From Geosiphon pyriformis (lineage: Eukaryota; Glomeromycota; Glomeromycetes; Archaeosporales; Geosiphonaceae), in NCBI GenBank assembly GCA_016748015.1, contig JAAOMT010000474.1:54910-118909 (forward strand): a DNA stretch of 64,000 nt. Direction: 5' to 3'. Below, one piece after another: positions 46,912 through 59,330 of the stretch. Position 1 is the stretch's first letter. Each line of letters starts with the position of its first letter. The translations under genes and the position numbers were made by a program. A model generated the notes under the pieces. It did not search any database. It saw only the letters and a program-made list of their open reading frames with translations, and was not told the origin of the DNA.

Positions 46912-47620
46912 TTGCAGCCAGTAGCTCAAGTAGCACTCTATTATCAAAACTCTGATTATAACCAACCTAGATCTTATGCAATAGATTACAACCAAGGATG
47001 GAGGAACTCTAGCAACAATCAGATGCAAACAAACAGTGGACCAGCACAACTCATGAATTGTGGTCATGTCTCATCTCAACCTATACCATCCGAATATTTG
47101 AATCAAGCCTCTTATCTTGGTCTTAACAAAACCCAGAATTTTGATAGCTCTATACCTTTAAAAAAAAAGGAGATAGAAGAAATTTCTAACTCTTTGAGTT
47201 AAACACTTACTATTATTATGAAAGACACCACCCTTGTCATTATCTTTCCTTTTGACATAGATAATATAAATACCTCTAGTTTTTTTAGTAGAGCTGCCAT
47301 TAACTAGAATAAATCTATAATGGCACTATACACTAATACTAAAGTTAGAAACATAGACATTAAATTAATCCTCAATAGTAGATTAGCAAGTAGTATAATT
47401 ATGAAACAATTTATAAATCAATTAAGTCAATGAGTAAACCATACAGTGACTGCTCAAATCATTACTGCAAATAGCAATACCAAGACTTCTATTGGAGAAA
47501 TTGATAATTTCCTCTTCAAGATTAATAGAATCCAAATTCTTACTAAAGTTCTGGTCATAAAAGCCACACAATATTAAGTCCTTGTCAGAAATGACTGATT
47601 AGCCAAAGCTTATGCTATTC
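46912..47620 (+). pseudogene. Element F gag tail and aspartic protease
   Basis: 46912-47202 is a Gln/Asn-rich tail. The protease follows: IDIKLILNSRLASSII, with N-S-R (47374-47382) for DSG. IITANSNTKTSIGEIDNFLF then VLVIKATQY match the other copies. Confidence 0.75.
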
Positions 47621-48560
47621 TTAATTGGAATATGCAAAAACTGCAGATCACCTATAATAAACAACACACCTAAGTTCTGGCTACGTGTAAACACTTCAAA
47701 GCCCAGAGTCTAAAGCCACTACTAATAGAATTCGAAGAAACAACCCTATCATTAACAATAAAAACATACCAAGTTTCTTAGACAGATGACTTCCAAATAG
47801 AGTTACCACTACCACCACCTGAGAAGAAAAAAAAAAGAAAGAGCCAAAGAAGAATTTCTATTATTATCATTAGATCATTTAGCTTTAAGTCAAAAAAAAT
47901 CTATTTTATTGACCTCCAAAGCTAATTTGTGTTGATTATAAGAAGAAGTTATCCTCCATGAGTACATATATAGAAGACAATAAAGAATGGCCAACTGCCA
48001 CAAAATACTATTGCAAACTATGTATACTGAAAAGATTTGGAAGACCAAAATGACAAAACAAATAGAACAATACACTATGTTTTGTTTGTGATAGAATCCT
48101 GCCAGATGAAGAGTTCTGGAATGATGTACCTAGCAGAGGAGAAATGTGTAACAAAGTATGTTAATACACCATTTTAATCAATGATTGGATATAAAAAAAA
48201 ACTCTGATCAAGATCACTTGGTAACAAGCACTGAATAAATTGAATAGCTACCCACACAATGAACATAAAATATGGAGAATGGCAAGTGCCAAGGCTAAAG
48301 AGACCACATTTAGTGAAATACAAAAAATCAAAAAAAATCTGTTTGTACCTGAATACGAGGGACCCAATTATATCACTGAAAATTTTTTTACTGATGACCC
48401 AGACACATTTCAGAATTGATATTAAGAATTAGCCCTGACCCAAAAAGAACAAGAGCAAAGATTAGCCAACTTGAATACTAAACTGTATGATCACTGTTTA
48501 ATTCCCTGTCACTTCCAGTACTGTGACAAATGTGATTTTATGTTCAATCTGTCTCCAAAA
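47621..48560 (+). pseudogene. Element F Cys-rich module
   Basis: Matches C and E in order, with the end of the module clearest: LAKLNT-like region, then the Cys ribbon YDHCLIPCHFQYCDKC (48483-48530) as in E and C. Earlier Cys pairs are broken by frameshifts. The minus-strand ORF 48075-47890 is a shadow. Confidence 0.62.
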
Positions 48561-49160
48561 ATACTGTTCCCAATTATTAAACTATCTGAGCCCAAGAAAA
48601 AAAAGAAATTAATTACTGAGGACATATTGTTTCAAGAGTCACCTAAGGCTGCCAAAACAGAACAGTATCTTGTATATCCTGATCTCTCCAAAAAATTAGA
48701 ATTGAAATGGTACAGTGATAATAATAAAAGAATTTGACCCAAAAGAGCACATGAAACTGATGCTGGCTTCAACTTATAATACCTAAGACAATCACTCATA
48801 GTTATAGCCCTATACTCTCTAATAAAAGTAAATCTCAAAATGGCACTAGAAATTTCAATTAGTATGATAATACAAGTTGTCTCTCAATCTAGCTTAGCAA
48901 AAAAAGGAATCAATGTAAAAGGAGAAATCATTGATGCCAGTTATATGGGAAACATTATCATAATGTTATAGAACAATTTGAATAAATCCTACAAAATAGA
49001 ATTACATAAAAAAATAGCCCAAGCTATTTTTCTGCTCTTAATTAAAATATCACAATTAGTTCTAGTCACTATTTGTGAAGAGTTAGGTCTTACTATTAAA
49101 GGAATTAATGAATTTGGATTAAGTAGAAGAAAAAACATACTGGTCAATTTCATGGAGAAG
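48561..49160 (+). pseudogene. Element F dUTPase domain
   Basis: HETDAGFNL (motif 1), SQSSLAKKGIN (motif 2), EIIDASYMGNI (motif 3), IELHKKIAQAIF (motif 4) and GINEFGLS (motif 5). A TAA at an expected Arg splits motif 1 from its end, and another TAG follows IIIML. The order and residues identify the family with confidence. Confidence 0.82.
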
Positions 49161-49777
49161 AACAGTAACAAAATAGAACTTATCTATATTGATACTGTTA
49201 TTTTCATTCCTTTGTACTGACAATATGTTCTTAAAGTGAACCAAAAAATTCAAAATCAAGCTCTGTTATTCAAAATAAATTCTGAAATCTGTTCCCTAGC
49301 TGACATCGCTAACTTATACCTACTTGCAATGACTCATAAACACTTTAAAATTCCCATCTACAATCTGACTGAAGACATCATAAAAATTCCAGAGGGAACT
49401 TTCATTAGTTCTATATCTCCAAATATTCAGAATTCAGAAAAACTTTAGCCCATTCCAGATTTCATGCAATTGTTCTTGTTCTGTAATATTATCTTACAAG
49501 TATGGAATTTGCCAAAAAAAAGTTACTTGTTTACACTAGAGAAAATTAATAAATTGAATTTAGGAAACTTAAGTACTCTGTAACAAATGCAACTTAAAGT
49601 TCTTCTAAATTAGTATGTTGATGTTTTTGCCAGCAAAAATAAGTTTAAACATACAGACATTATAAAACACCAAATCAATACAGAAAATGCTTGATCTATT
49701 AAGCAACAAACTTACTGAATACTCTCATTTGGTGATAATCTAATTAAGGAAAAAGTACAACAGATGCTATATAATGG
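49161..49777 (+). pseudogene. Element F linker and start of RT (cut by D)
   Basis: The linker is open at 49236-49448 (FKIPIYNLTEDIIKIPEGT). The lead-in to RT follows to MLYNG at 49777. The remainder is missing because D is inserted here. Confidence 0.75.
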
Positions 49778-50540
49778 TGTTACAAGTGATTATTTGGGGT
49801 CTTAAATCAAATAACAAACTTATAACTTGGTGGTCAAAAGCTATGTATGTCAATGATGATCTGAAGATTTTGGTTGATAAGTCTTTTGTATAATAGACAG
49901 AGATTCAATAGTGATAGTATTGGTAATTTCTTTTTAGTTGTTTCCCAATTTTTTTCTCAGCTTGGTGGCCAGATTTATTCTGGTAGTTGTGCCCTTCTGG
50001 TAAGCTATTGGTTAATATATATATAATGTTACTCTTATTTCTGGATCTTTTACCAGGCTATTCATAACATCAATAACTTAGTGCTTTAATCTCTTAATCA
50101 ATTAGTATATAACAACAAAATCAAAGAAAAAAAAAGAAAAGAAAATAAAAAAAATAAAATAAATTAAGCCAAGGCAATAAACAAGTTAGTATTTCATCAA
50201 TAGCCATGATCAAGAGCTATTGTTCCAGTGTGGTTAAGTATTAGTAACTATCAATATAAAATATTAATAGTGGAAGTGGATTGGAGATAACAAATAGTTA
50301 TTTATTAGATGATTGTAATTTTGAAGATTGTTTAGATCAAATCTAAACTGAGAGATTTGTCTTTTTTGTTTCTAATGCTATTACTATATATACATAATTT
50401 GGGTTCTATAAGATTACTTATATTCTCGAGTAATGTGTTATAATTTCTCAAGCAATATGTTTACATGGATTACTACTACTTTCTTATTGGTCTATCTGTT
50501 TTTTCTATTATTTCTTGTATGCTTTTTCTTATGAGTAATA
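49778..50540 (-). repeat. 3' LTR of element D
   Basis: 763 bp, from TGTTACAAGTGATT to ATGAGTAATA (GTAACA with C to T). It matches C's LTR apart from fewer palindrome units. GTTAGTA is at 50185-50191. The polypurine tract (minus strand AAAAAAAGAAGATAA) follows at about 50541-50556. Confidence 0.87.
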
Positions 50541-50556
50541 TTATCTTCTTTTTTTA

Positions 50557-51680
50557 ATATTGAGCTCCATCAAAATTTTCATTTTAAATTAGCTCTAATA
50601 CTTTTTTTTTAAGTATTGTTTGTTTAACTCTATTTTTTATGTCTTCTACTTATGCATTGTTTATTCTTCTCCATTGGTTAATGGTTATAGTTTCCATATC
50701 AGAATATAACAGTATTTTTGAATAGTTCTGAAATATGTTGTGTAATTGGTAAATTGTTCTCACACGTAGTGTTGAGTTTGTTTTTTTTCCAATAAATTCT
50801 TCAATTTGTTGTATTATGTTGTGGTTGAATATTTTTTTGGATTTGTTAATATACAACTTCTGAATATTCAACTTTTGATCTAATTGATAGTAGCAGTATG
50901 ATATTAGAAGTTGTTTTGTCTATTGCTTCCAATTTTTTTTGTAAGCTCTTCTGTTAGTGCCATAATAGGTATTTTCTCAAACATGTTCTTTACTTTTTCT
51001 ATTAAGTTATCTGACCAGTTTTTATCCTTTTTTGGTAGCTGCTAATATGGTGTATTCTTTGTCTTTCTTTTGGTGTTTTGATAGCAAATTGTTTGGTTGT
51101 TAATGACAATTTCCATGTTTAACTGTTGTTAACTTAAAGCCTAAAACAATTGTTGAGTTATAGTGTAAATATGATCTAGTATCTCCATTTTTCTTTGTTG
51201 TTTTTGTCATGTGTACTGTGTCTTTATATATTTTTTTATTTTCAATTTGATGTGTTTGGTGCAATGATTATGATTGATTCCAGATTTCATGAGATCTCAT
51301 CTGATTGGACTAATATTTGTTATACTCTCAATTGTAGAATACTACTGGTTGATGATGATGCTATATTGTGGTATGGTTTTAGTCAATCACCATGTGCTGC
51401 TTTGGTTAAAATTTTGTTGTTCAACCTTAATTTATAAGCTTTATTTCCTAAAATTTTTTTTATGTAAAATGATCTATTCTATTTGGGGTCAAATTTTCCA
51501 CTCTATTGTTTTTCTGCTTTGGTACAATATAGAAGTACTTTGTTTTCAATCCTAAATTCAACTGGTTTATTTGATAATTTGTTATTATGTCTTTTTTTCT
51601 GTTTTTTTTGTGACTTTTGAATATTATCAGCTGCTTTTTGTCATTTATTTTCTAGTGTTTCTATTAAGTTATACATTTTT
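50557..51680 (-). pseudogene. Element D tail after integrase
   Basis: Part of it is open at 50871-50650 (KKIFNHNIIQQIEEFIGKK). It aligns with C's tail. I recognise no domain. The plus-strand ORFs 51195-51555 are shadows. Confidence 0.5.
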
Positions 51681-51689
51681 CTCAATAAT

Positions 51690-52610
51690 GTTTCCTAGAA
51701 ATTATCTTTTGTTATTGGTTTAGTTAGATATGTATTGACCTCTATCTCAACTGGTAATGTTGCTGTTCTATCATATACCAATTTAAATGGTGTTGCTTGT
51801 GTGGTATCTTGTTTTATTGTCCGATAAGCAAATAATACTGATAGTATAAATAAATCCCATTCATCTTGGTTTTTTTGGCTGATCTTGGCAATTGCTTCAC
51901 ACAATGTTCTATTGAATTTTTCTATTAATCTGTTGGTTTGTGGATAATATGGTGATGATAATGGTCTCTTTATTTCGAATCTTTGGCTTAATTCTGCCAA
52001 TGTTCTATTCACAAAATGAGTTTCTTGGTCTAATAATAATTTTTTTGAACATCCATGTTGACAAATCAGATTTTGATAGATGAATTTGGCAATGGATTCT
52101 GCATCTGCTCTTTGAATTGCTTTTGCTTCTGGCCATTTAGTGAGATAGTCCATGGCTACTGCAATATATTTGTTTCTTTTGCTGGTGATTGTTAATAGTC
52201 CAACTAAATCAATTCTAATACAATCAAATAGTTGTTCTACTTTGATTGGTTTTAATAATTTACTGGGTTTTGCTTCTTCTCTTCTTTGACAAGCATTACA
52301 ATTTTGCACATATCAGATGATATCTGGATACATTGATGGCCAATAGTATTTTTTTCTGGTTCTTTCTATTGTGAAAATGTCCTGTTGTTGGATCCAAGTG
52401 CATGTTAAACAGTATTGTTTCTTTTTCTGGCTCTGTAACTATTCTAGTTGGTTGATCTGGATCTTGTCTATTCTTCCAGTATAATATATTTTAATGGTTG
52501 ATAAAATATTTTGATTGTTGTTTAATGTTGTTTTGTTCTTTTTGAGATAATTTCTTCTTGAACTGTTAAGTATTTATATAATGTTGAAGTTGTTTATATT
52601 TTTGTGTGTT
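51690..52610 (-). pseudogene. Element D integrase
   Basis: Open over 204 codons (52309-51695), the longest intact domain in D. NCNACQRR ends the zinc finger; IDLVGLL (Asp 1), LLLDQETHF (Asp 2) and LIEKFNRTLCEAIAKIS (Glu) give the complete D,D-35-E set; FAYRTIKQDTTQATPFKLVY follows. A stop just upstream of NCNAC removes the first part of the finger. A Gly-to-Glu change follows the second Asp (DQG to DQE). Confidence 0.88.
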
Positions 52611-52619
52611 CATCTTTTG

Positions 52620-53110
52620 TTATATATTTTTGTTGTATTGTTCTGGTTTTGCTATATTTTTGGGTTGAAATATTTTTAGATTTGTTTTATTTGCAACAAA
52701 CCATTAGCATTTCTGTTGTTTTTTTCTTTTTTATAATGTATTGTGTAATTGAATAGTAATAGTGCTATTTTCTATCTTGCATGGCAATTGTCTGCAAACT
52801 TTTGTTTCTGAATTGAAGTCAATCCCTTGTGATCAGTGTATACTTCAAATTTCTGGCTCAAGTATTTCTTCCATTTTATAACTGCCCAATAGATTGTTAA
52901 GTGTTTTAATACTAGTGTTCTATAATTCATCTTAGCTGGAGTTAAATCTCAGCTGGCATATGCCACTGGGTGTTCTCTTCCATCTGGTCTTTTCTGCAAT
53001 AGTACTGCTCCCAATGCTTGACTTAATGCATCTGTTGTAATAATGAATGACTTATTGTAATCTAGATAGATTAGTACTGGAGCTTAAATAAGCTTTCTTC
53101 TTAAAATGTC
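52620..53110 (-). pseudogene. Element D RNase H
   Basis: Recognised from GREHPVAYA, the VLKHLTIYWAVIKWK block (Lys where C has the catalytic Glu) and YTDHKGLTSIQKQKF. Stops lie at expected Trp codons. Confidence 0.75.
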
Positions 53111-53960
53111 AAAAGCTTCTTGCTGAGTTTCTGTCCATTTGTATTTTACATTCTTGGTTTGAAGATGATTGAATGGCTGAGTTATTTTAAAAAAGTTTTT
53201 AATGAAACATTGATAATAGCCTGCAAATCTCAAGAATAATTTTAATTTGGTCAAGTTGGTTGGTACTAGAATTTTCTTTACTATCTTTATCTTGTTTGGA
53301 TCTATTTTGATTCCATCTTTGCTCACAACATGTCCTAAGAATTTCAGTTTTGTTTTACTGAAAAAGCACTTGGTAGCATTTAACTTTAGTCTTACTTGTT
53401 ATAATCTTTTGAACACTTGTTGTAAATAATGGATGTAATCATTAAATGTTTTTGAGAATATGTTGGTATCATCCAAATACACGACTACTAATTTTCATAG
53501 CAGTCCAGTATATACAATTTCTATTAACTATTGGAATGTGACTGGTGCACTCATTAAACTGAATGGCATAACTTCAAACTCAAAATTTCTTTCTTTTGTG
53601 GTGAACACCATCTTTTTTTTGTCAGCTGGATTTATGACTACTTGCCAGTAACCACTATCCAAGTCTAATATTGAGAACCATTTCTTTCCACCAAAAGTGT
53701 CAAATAGTTTCTGAATCCATGAAGTTGAATAACTGTTTTCATGAGTTACTCCATTGAGCTTTCTATAATCCACACAAAAGCGAATTTTTTCATTCTTCTT
53801 ATAGACAAATACCACTGGTAATAACCATGGGCTCATTGATAGCTGAATTAACCCATTGTCAAGCATCCAATTGATTTCTTGACAAATAATTTCATGGCTT
53901 GTTGGTGGTACTCAGTATGCTCTTTGTTTGATTAACATCACATCTCCAGTTTTGATCTGA
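53084..53960 (-). pseudogene. Element D reverse transcriptase
   Basis: Open pieces 53866-53528 and 53326-53084. ILDLDSGYWQV (motif A), FSLMSAPVTFQ (motif B) and VVVYLDDTNIF (motif C) keep all catalytic Asp. A stop interrupts the bridge between motifs B and C. FKITQPFNHLQTKNVKYK ends the connection. Confidence 0.88.
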
Positions 53961-54059
53961 TGTTGGATGATGTCAGTTCTGCCAAATTTATTTTCACTGG
54001 CAAAGATGTTATTGAAGTTGTTGAGTAACATCTTAAGTTGCATCCATTAAAGTGGATCC

Positions 54060-54420
54060 AAGTTTCTTATGTTTATTTGTTCCAATTATTTTGGTTAGAG
54101 CAAATAACATTCATTCTATCTGTAGATTGTTTGTGATGTGATGTTAACATATTCATACAGTTGTAGAAAGTCTGGAATAGAGTTTGGTAGTTGGTCTTTT
54201 ACTTCTGTGCTTAGATATCTGATAATAATTTCTTCTGGTATTTCTACAACATTTTCTGTGTTGTTGTAGATGAGAATTTTGATGTGATTATGGTTCTTGG
54301 CTGGCATGTGAAAATTGATGAGTCTAATTTTTTCTGATTCACAAATGGTTGGTTTGGCTTCAAAAATCTGCATTTGATTTTTCACTCTCTTATTTATCGT
54401 GTACATATACTGGTTATATG
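54060..54420 (-). pseudogene. Element D linker between dUTPase and RT
   Basis: Open at 54406-54116: MYTINKRVKNQMQIFEAKPT, then AKNHNHIKILIYNNTENVVE. It aligns with the linkers of A, C, E, F and G. Confidence 0.7.
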
Positions 54421-54429
54421 GTGGAATAG

Positions 54430-54812
54430 AAATTGATTAATGGATTGAAATAATTTCTTTTTTGTCAACAATTTTTTCCTCTGTCATATTGATTGGTACT
54501 TCTATTCTATCTGTTGATCCAAATCCCTATATCCCTTTTGCAGTAATCTCTAACTCTTCCCTATTTCTCACTGAAACTAATTGAGCTATTTTTACCAAAG
54601 ATAAGAATATTGTTTGTGCTATTTTTTCATTTGGCTCTATTATATAGGCTTTTGCTAAGTCATTTTGTAGCATAACAATAATATTTTCTATATATTCTGT
54701 GTTAATTATTCCTCCTCTGATATTTATCCTTTTTTTTGTTAAACTATTCCTAGATGCTAGTTGAACTATTGTTGTTGCTGAAATTTCCAGTGCTATTTTG
54801 AGATCTATGCAG
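54430..54812 (-). pseudogene. Element D dUTPase, C-terminal part (cut by E)
   Basis: Starts at the junction with ALEISATTIVQLASRNSLTKK (motif 2 region), then GIINTEYIENI (motif 3), IIEPNEKIAQTIF (motif 4) and a Gly-rich end near GIQGFGSTDRI (motif 5). Motif 1 lies on the far side of E. Confidence 0.78.
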
Positions 54813-55792
54813 TGTTACTGGAGGTTTTTGGTCTCTTCTTAGCTCTTGTAAACTGTGTTGTAATGCTGTTAATTCATGCTTATGGGAAGTGCTTGAACCT
54901 CTGATAACTGAATCTATTTCTTCAAATTATCTCCTATAATTTGAACTGCTGGGCTTATAAGTGGAATAGCCAATTCTGTGCCAATTACTTTATGTAATTA
55001 TGTTGTAGTAAATGTCAATTCTTTCTCAGGAATTGCTTGTCTAAAAGCTCACTAAAAATATGTAGTTACTTTGTTGTGAAAGTCAACTCTTCTACAGGAA
55101 TCTCGTCTGTAGGCTATCCTAATGATTATAATAAGAAATAAAAGAAAATAAAAGAAATGTAAAAGAAATTGAATTCTGTTAAGGGAAACGTTTTCTATTC
55201 AGGCCTGGAGTCATTAACAGTTTACTGAAATTGGTAGCTAATCAATTTCAAAATGTTAGTTGGGATTTTTAGGTGTTATTGCAAGTGTAATAATTAAGAA
55301 TTTGATTTTTCAAATTGATATTTATTTCGTTTTTGTGTGTATAGAAATAATTCTAATTACTAAATCTAAAGTAAGATACATTTTCTCGAAAAGAGAAGCT
55401 CCTTTTTTATACAACTTGTCGTAACACTATTCTATGAACTTGAACTTTTGCTATTTCTACAATTTCGCTGAACTAAAGATACATTTCAGCAAACTACAAG
55501 TTATTTCTGCGAACTATTAGATATTTTAGTGAACTATCAATTATTTCGACAAATTTCTACAAATTTTGGCAAACTTTTAAATGTTACATAGTTTGGGGTA
55601 TTGCATGATTGATTGTCGCAGTTAGATTACATTTGTATTATGTACAACTTGGATTATTAATTAAATAATAATTTCGGATATTTTGCTAATATAATAAGTG
55701 ATAATTTGAAATGATAATATATGCTAATTAATGATAGGAATTTATAAGGGTAATTTTATGCTAAATAATATCTCTAATTTTATCTGGTAACA
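54813..55792 (-). repeat. 3' LTR of element E
   Basis: 980 bp, from TGTTACTGGAGG to GGTAACA. It differs strongly from the 5' LTR over about bases 54840-54895, while the next 190 bases agree well. A TATA-like region is not clear. A pyrimidine-rich tract (minus strand) ends near 55115. Confidence 0.88.
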
Positions 55793-55808
55793 TAACCTCC
55801 TCCTCAAG
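55793..55808 (-). other. Polypurine tract of element E
   Basis: On the minus strand TTGAGGAGGAGGTTA lies directly before the 3' LTR. Confidence 0.75.
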
Positions 55809-56990
55809 ACTGAGCTCCGTCAAAATTCAAGTACTGTCTGTAATTTCCAGATAGTAGTCCAAAATGATTGAAGAAATTTAGTCTGAAAATTGTTGAAATT
55901 TCAGTTCTGTGAGCTTTCCAATGTATTGAATCTTCAAGGGTTGTAAAATTGGGTTTTGTAAGACATTTTCACAGGTGTAAAATAGGTTATAAAGTCTAAG
56001 AGCAGCTCTTAGTTTATAGTGGCTGTTTGTAGGTCCAGCTGTTGTCTTGAATTTGTTGTAGAGTTGTTTCTGAATAACTTCTTTTGTAAGGTTTGCTGCT
56101 ATAAGCTCCAGTTTTCATTTGTTCATAAAGTGTTTTTCTAATGTAAAAATATCTATATATTGGGGGGTATTTGCTGTTTTCCTCATTAAGACACAGTTGA
56201 AATTTTTGTTAAACAGTAGCATTTGGTGGAATACTAATAGGGATGAGCAATAAGTTTTCTCTTAAAGCAAGCTTTAAAAGTTCTGGTAGATGAATTCCAG
56301 AATAACTTCTTGTGTCCTTTTTATAGGGGTAATACTTTCATGAATCTGGGGCTAGATTTGTAACTATTTCTGTTTGGGTATAATTAATATGTTTTCCTGT
56401 AATAGTAATAAATAATTCGGGTATTGTCTTTAAAGCTAGCATTAATTTTTGAAATAATTGTTAAATGTTTTGAGGGATAGTCATTATAAAGGAATTGAAA
56501 TGAAAGAAAAATAAATTGAAATTATTTTTGGTGTGTGGGTTTTTATGTTTATTTTTGATTTTGTTTTCAGTGTTTTTGTTATGTTTTTGTGGAATCATTT
56601 CTAAATTATAAGAGAATAACTATAGTAAATTTAAATTAAGTGTTCAAGTTAAGAGGTTGTTCAATAACAACTATTGGTTCTAAGTTTCAGGGAATATCTT
56701 TAGGATTGATTAAAGAAGAATGTGTACCAATTTGTGGAATTAATGGTTCAAGATTGTTTCTGGAATTATACTGTTTCAAACAATCTCCATGTGCAACTTT
56801 TGCTAAGATTTTGTTATCAAGTTTTAGCTTGTATAATTCATTGCCTAGAACTTCATAGATAAAGAATGGTCCATTCTATTTATTTTCAAATTTTCCACTC
56901 TATTGTTTTTCAGTCTTAGTTCTATGTAAGAGAACCTTGTTTCTAACTTTAAATTTGTTGGTAACTGGTGGCAATTTGTTGTTATGCCAT
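55809..56990 (-). pseudogene. Element E tail after integrase
   Basis: A long C-terminal region; its first part has VLHRTKTEKQ and EVLGNELYKLKLDNKILAKVAH, an SH3-like integrase C-terminal piece. The remainder has no recognised domain and has several stops. The plus-strand 56640-56858 is a shadow. Confidence 0.55.
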
Positions 56991-58078
56991 TCTTTTTGTT
57001 GAGCTTGGGAGTGTTCAATGTGGGTTGCTGCTATTTGTTGTTTTCCTTCTAATGTGCTAAGCAGCGTGTAGGCTTTTTGTTATAGTGTTTCTTAAAAGTT
57101 GTCTTCATTAATTGGCTGTACTGGGTATGTTTCCACCATGAAACTAATTGGTAACGTTGCTGTTCTTCTATAGGTTAAATCAAATGGTGTGTGTTTTGTG
57201 GTATCTTGTTTTAGTGTTCTATATGCTAATAATACTGATGGAATAAAGATATCTCATTCTTGTTCAAAATCAGTTGAGACTTTGGCTAATAACTCACATA
57301 ATGTTCTGTTAAAATGTTCTACAAGTCTATTTGTTTGTGGATAGTAGGGCGAAGACAGAGGTTTTTTGACATTGAACTGTTCACAAATTTCTTGTATCAA
57401 GTTGTTCACAATATGTGTTCCTTGGTTGGATAAAAATTCAATTGGGCATCTATGTCTACAAATAATGTCTTCATAAATGAAGTTTGCTACTGATTTCGTA
57501 TCTGCTTGTTGAATGGCTCTGGCTTTGGGCCATTTGGTAAAATAGTCTACAGCTACTGCAATATAATGATTTCCTTAATTGGTGATAGGTAGTGGTTCAA
57601 CTAAATCGATACCAACTCAGTCAAAAGGCTGTCCAACTTTGATTAGGTTTAAAGGTTTTGTAGGGCGAGTTTCTCTTTTTCTTTGACAATTTTCATAAGA
57701 TTTGACATATTTATGAATGTCTCTTCTCATTTGGGGCCAAAAGTAGTGTTCTAATGTTCTTTGGGTAGTGCTATTTTTTCCTAAATGTGCTGATAAAGGG
57801 TTTGAGTACATGTTGTATAAGATAGTTTCCTTCTCATTTTCCTGTATTAATCTGAGTGGTTTGTCTGAGTTTCTGAAGTTTTGATAATAAATGGTGTTGT
57901 TGTGTAGAAAATATTGTTTGGTTTTTTGTTGTAATTGGTGTTTTTCATCTGAAGACCAATCTGTTGCGATTGTTAGTGTCTCCAAATATTGTTTGAGATT
58001 GTTATAGTTTTCAGAGTTCATTGTTTGTGGCTGTCTTTGTTGGTTGAGTTGAGTGTTGGCTTGTGTTTTTCTAATCAT
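56991..58078 (-). pseudogene. Element E integrase
   Basis: The zinc finger is in 58078-57617: YSNPLSAHLGK and SYENCQRKR, so one His and one Cys of the H-H-C-C set are Tyr. In the core, GIDLVEPL keeps the first Asp, FLSNQGTHIV has Asn for the second and LVEHFNRTLCELLAKV keeps the Glu. YRTLKQDTTKHTPFDLTYRR follows. It is inactive by these changes alone. Confidence 0.86.
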
Positions 58079-58084
58079 GCCTCA

Positions 58085-58560
58085 TTCTTGAGAGACAGTC
58101 AACATTGGTGTGAAGTTTTTCTGGTTTGTGATGCACTATATATTGATAGTTTGCTAAAAATCCTATCCATCGGGTTTGTTTTGCATTGAGTTAGGTGTTT
58201 TTGTTCTGAAGCCATTTAAGTCCAATATTATCAGTAATAATATCGAATTCTTTGGATCTGAGGTAAAGGTTGAAGTGATATAGGGCCCAGATTACTGCTG
58301 CAATTTTTAATTCCATTGCTGGATAGTTTTTCTTGGCTGGTTTTAGTGTTCTATTGGCGTAAGCAATTACTTGTTCATTTCCATTGTCATCTAACTGTAA
58401 TAGGATGGCACCAAAAAGCAGTATAAGAGGTATCTGTTGCTAACCAAAATTGGTTGCTGAAATCTGGGTAGGCAAGAATTGGAGCTGTTGTGAGTTTTTT
58501 CTTAAGTATTTCGAAGGCATTTTGATGTTCTTCTGTCTATTTGTATTCGACGTTTTTGGT
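58085..58560 (-). pseudogene. Element E RNase H
   Basis: ATDTSYTAF (Asp 1), then a one-base shift at a T-run (58414-58418, minus strand) and NEQVIAYANRTLKPAKKNY, AMELKIAAVIWALYHF (Glu), IITDNIGLKWLQ (Asp 2) and NVDCLSR (Asp 3). All four acidic residues are kept, so the frameshift and stops are the main lesions. Confidence 0.83.
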
Positions 58561-59330
58561 GGTCAGTTGGTTGAGAGGTATTGTGATTTCTGAAAATTCT
58601 TTAATGAATTTTCAATAATAGAATGCTAATTTAATAAATCCTCTTAATTCTGTGATGTTTCAGGAAGTCTTGAAGTTTTTGACTGTGCTGATTTTTGCAG
58701 GGTCAGGTTTAATTCTATCTTTGCTAACAATATGACCAAGAAAGGCCAGACTTGTTTTTCCAAAGTAGCATTTTTTAATGTTCAGTTTCAATTCTGCTTT
58801 TCATAATCATTGAAAAACTTTTTGCAGGTGAATTAAATTTAACTTAAAAGATGGTGAATAAACATCAGTATCATCTAGATAGACAACTACTGATTTCCAA
58901 AGGAGGCCTTTGTATACAACATCCATGAGTCTTTGAAATGTTGCAGGTACATTGTATAATTCAAAAAGCATTATGTTGAACTCGTAATTTTCTCCTTGGG
59001 TGGTGAAAACTGTTTTGGGGCAATCTTTGGGATCCATGGCAACTTGCCAGTATTCGCTTTCTAGATTTAGTGTTGAAAAGTATTTGGACTTTCCAAGGGC
59101 ATCCAACATGTTATCAATTCGGAGAAAAGGGTAGGCATCTCCAATGGTGACACTGTTGAGTTGTTGATAATCAACACAAAATCATATCTTTCCATTTTTC
59201 TTTTTAACTAGGACCACAGGTGAGGCCTATGGGCTCATTGATGGTTGAATAAGCCTGTTGTTAAGCATTTGTTGTACTTCTTCTCTGATAAATTGGTGAC
59301 TTTCTGGAGCAACTCAGTAGGCTTGTTGTT
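58561..59330 (-). pseudogene. Element E reverse transcriptase
   Basis: Open at 59109-58807. STLNLESEYWQVAM has Asn at the motif A Asp and Glu for the usual Gly; FELYNVPATFQRLMD is motif B; VVVYLDDTDVYS is motif C, intact. The fingers precede it to 59330. It lies in the same frame as gag. Confidence 0.87.

Larger units (their letters stand above)
44159..49777 (+). mobile_element. Element F: 5' half of a Ty3/Gypsy element, cut by D
   Basis: Plus-strand copy with 5' LTR, gag, protease, Cys-rich module, dUTPase, linker and the very start of RT. It stops at 49777, in the block that precedes the first RT motif (KVQQML followed by an Asn), where D's LTR begins. The RT core, RNase H, integrase and 3' LTR should lie beyond the window. 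Confidence 0.85.
49778..54812 (-). mobile_element. Element D: 3' half of a Ty3/Gypsy element, cut by E
   Basis: Minus-strand copy close to C. From the left: 3' LTR, tail, integrase, RNase H, RT, linker and part of the dUTPase, stopping at 54812 where E's LTR begins. Its gag, protease and 5' LTR should lie right of E, outside the window. The left target flank in F is ATGG (49774-49777). Confidence 0.88.
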
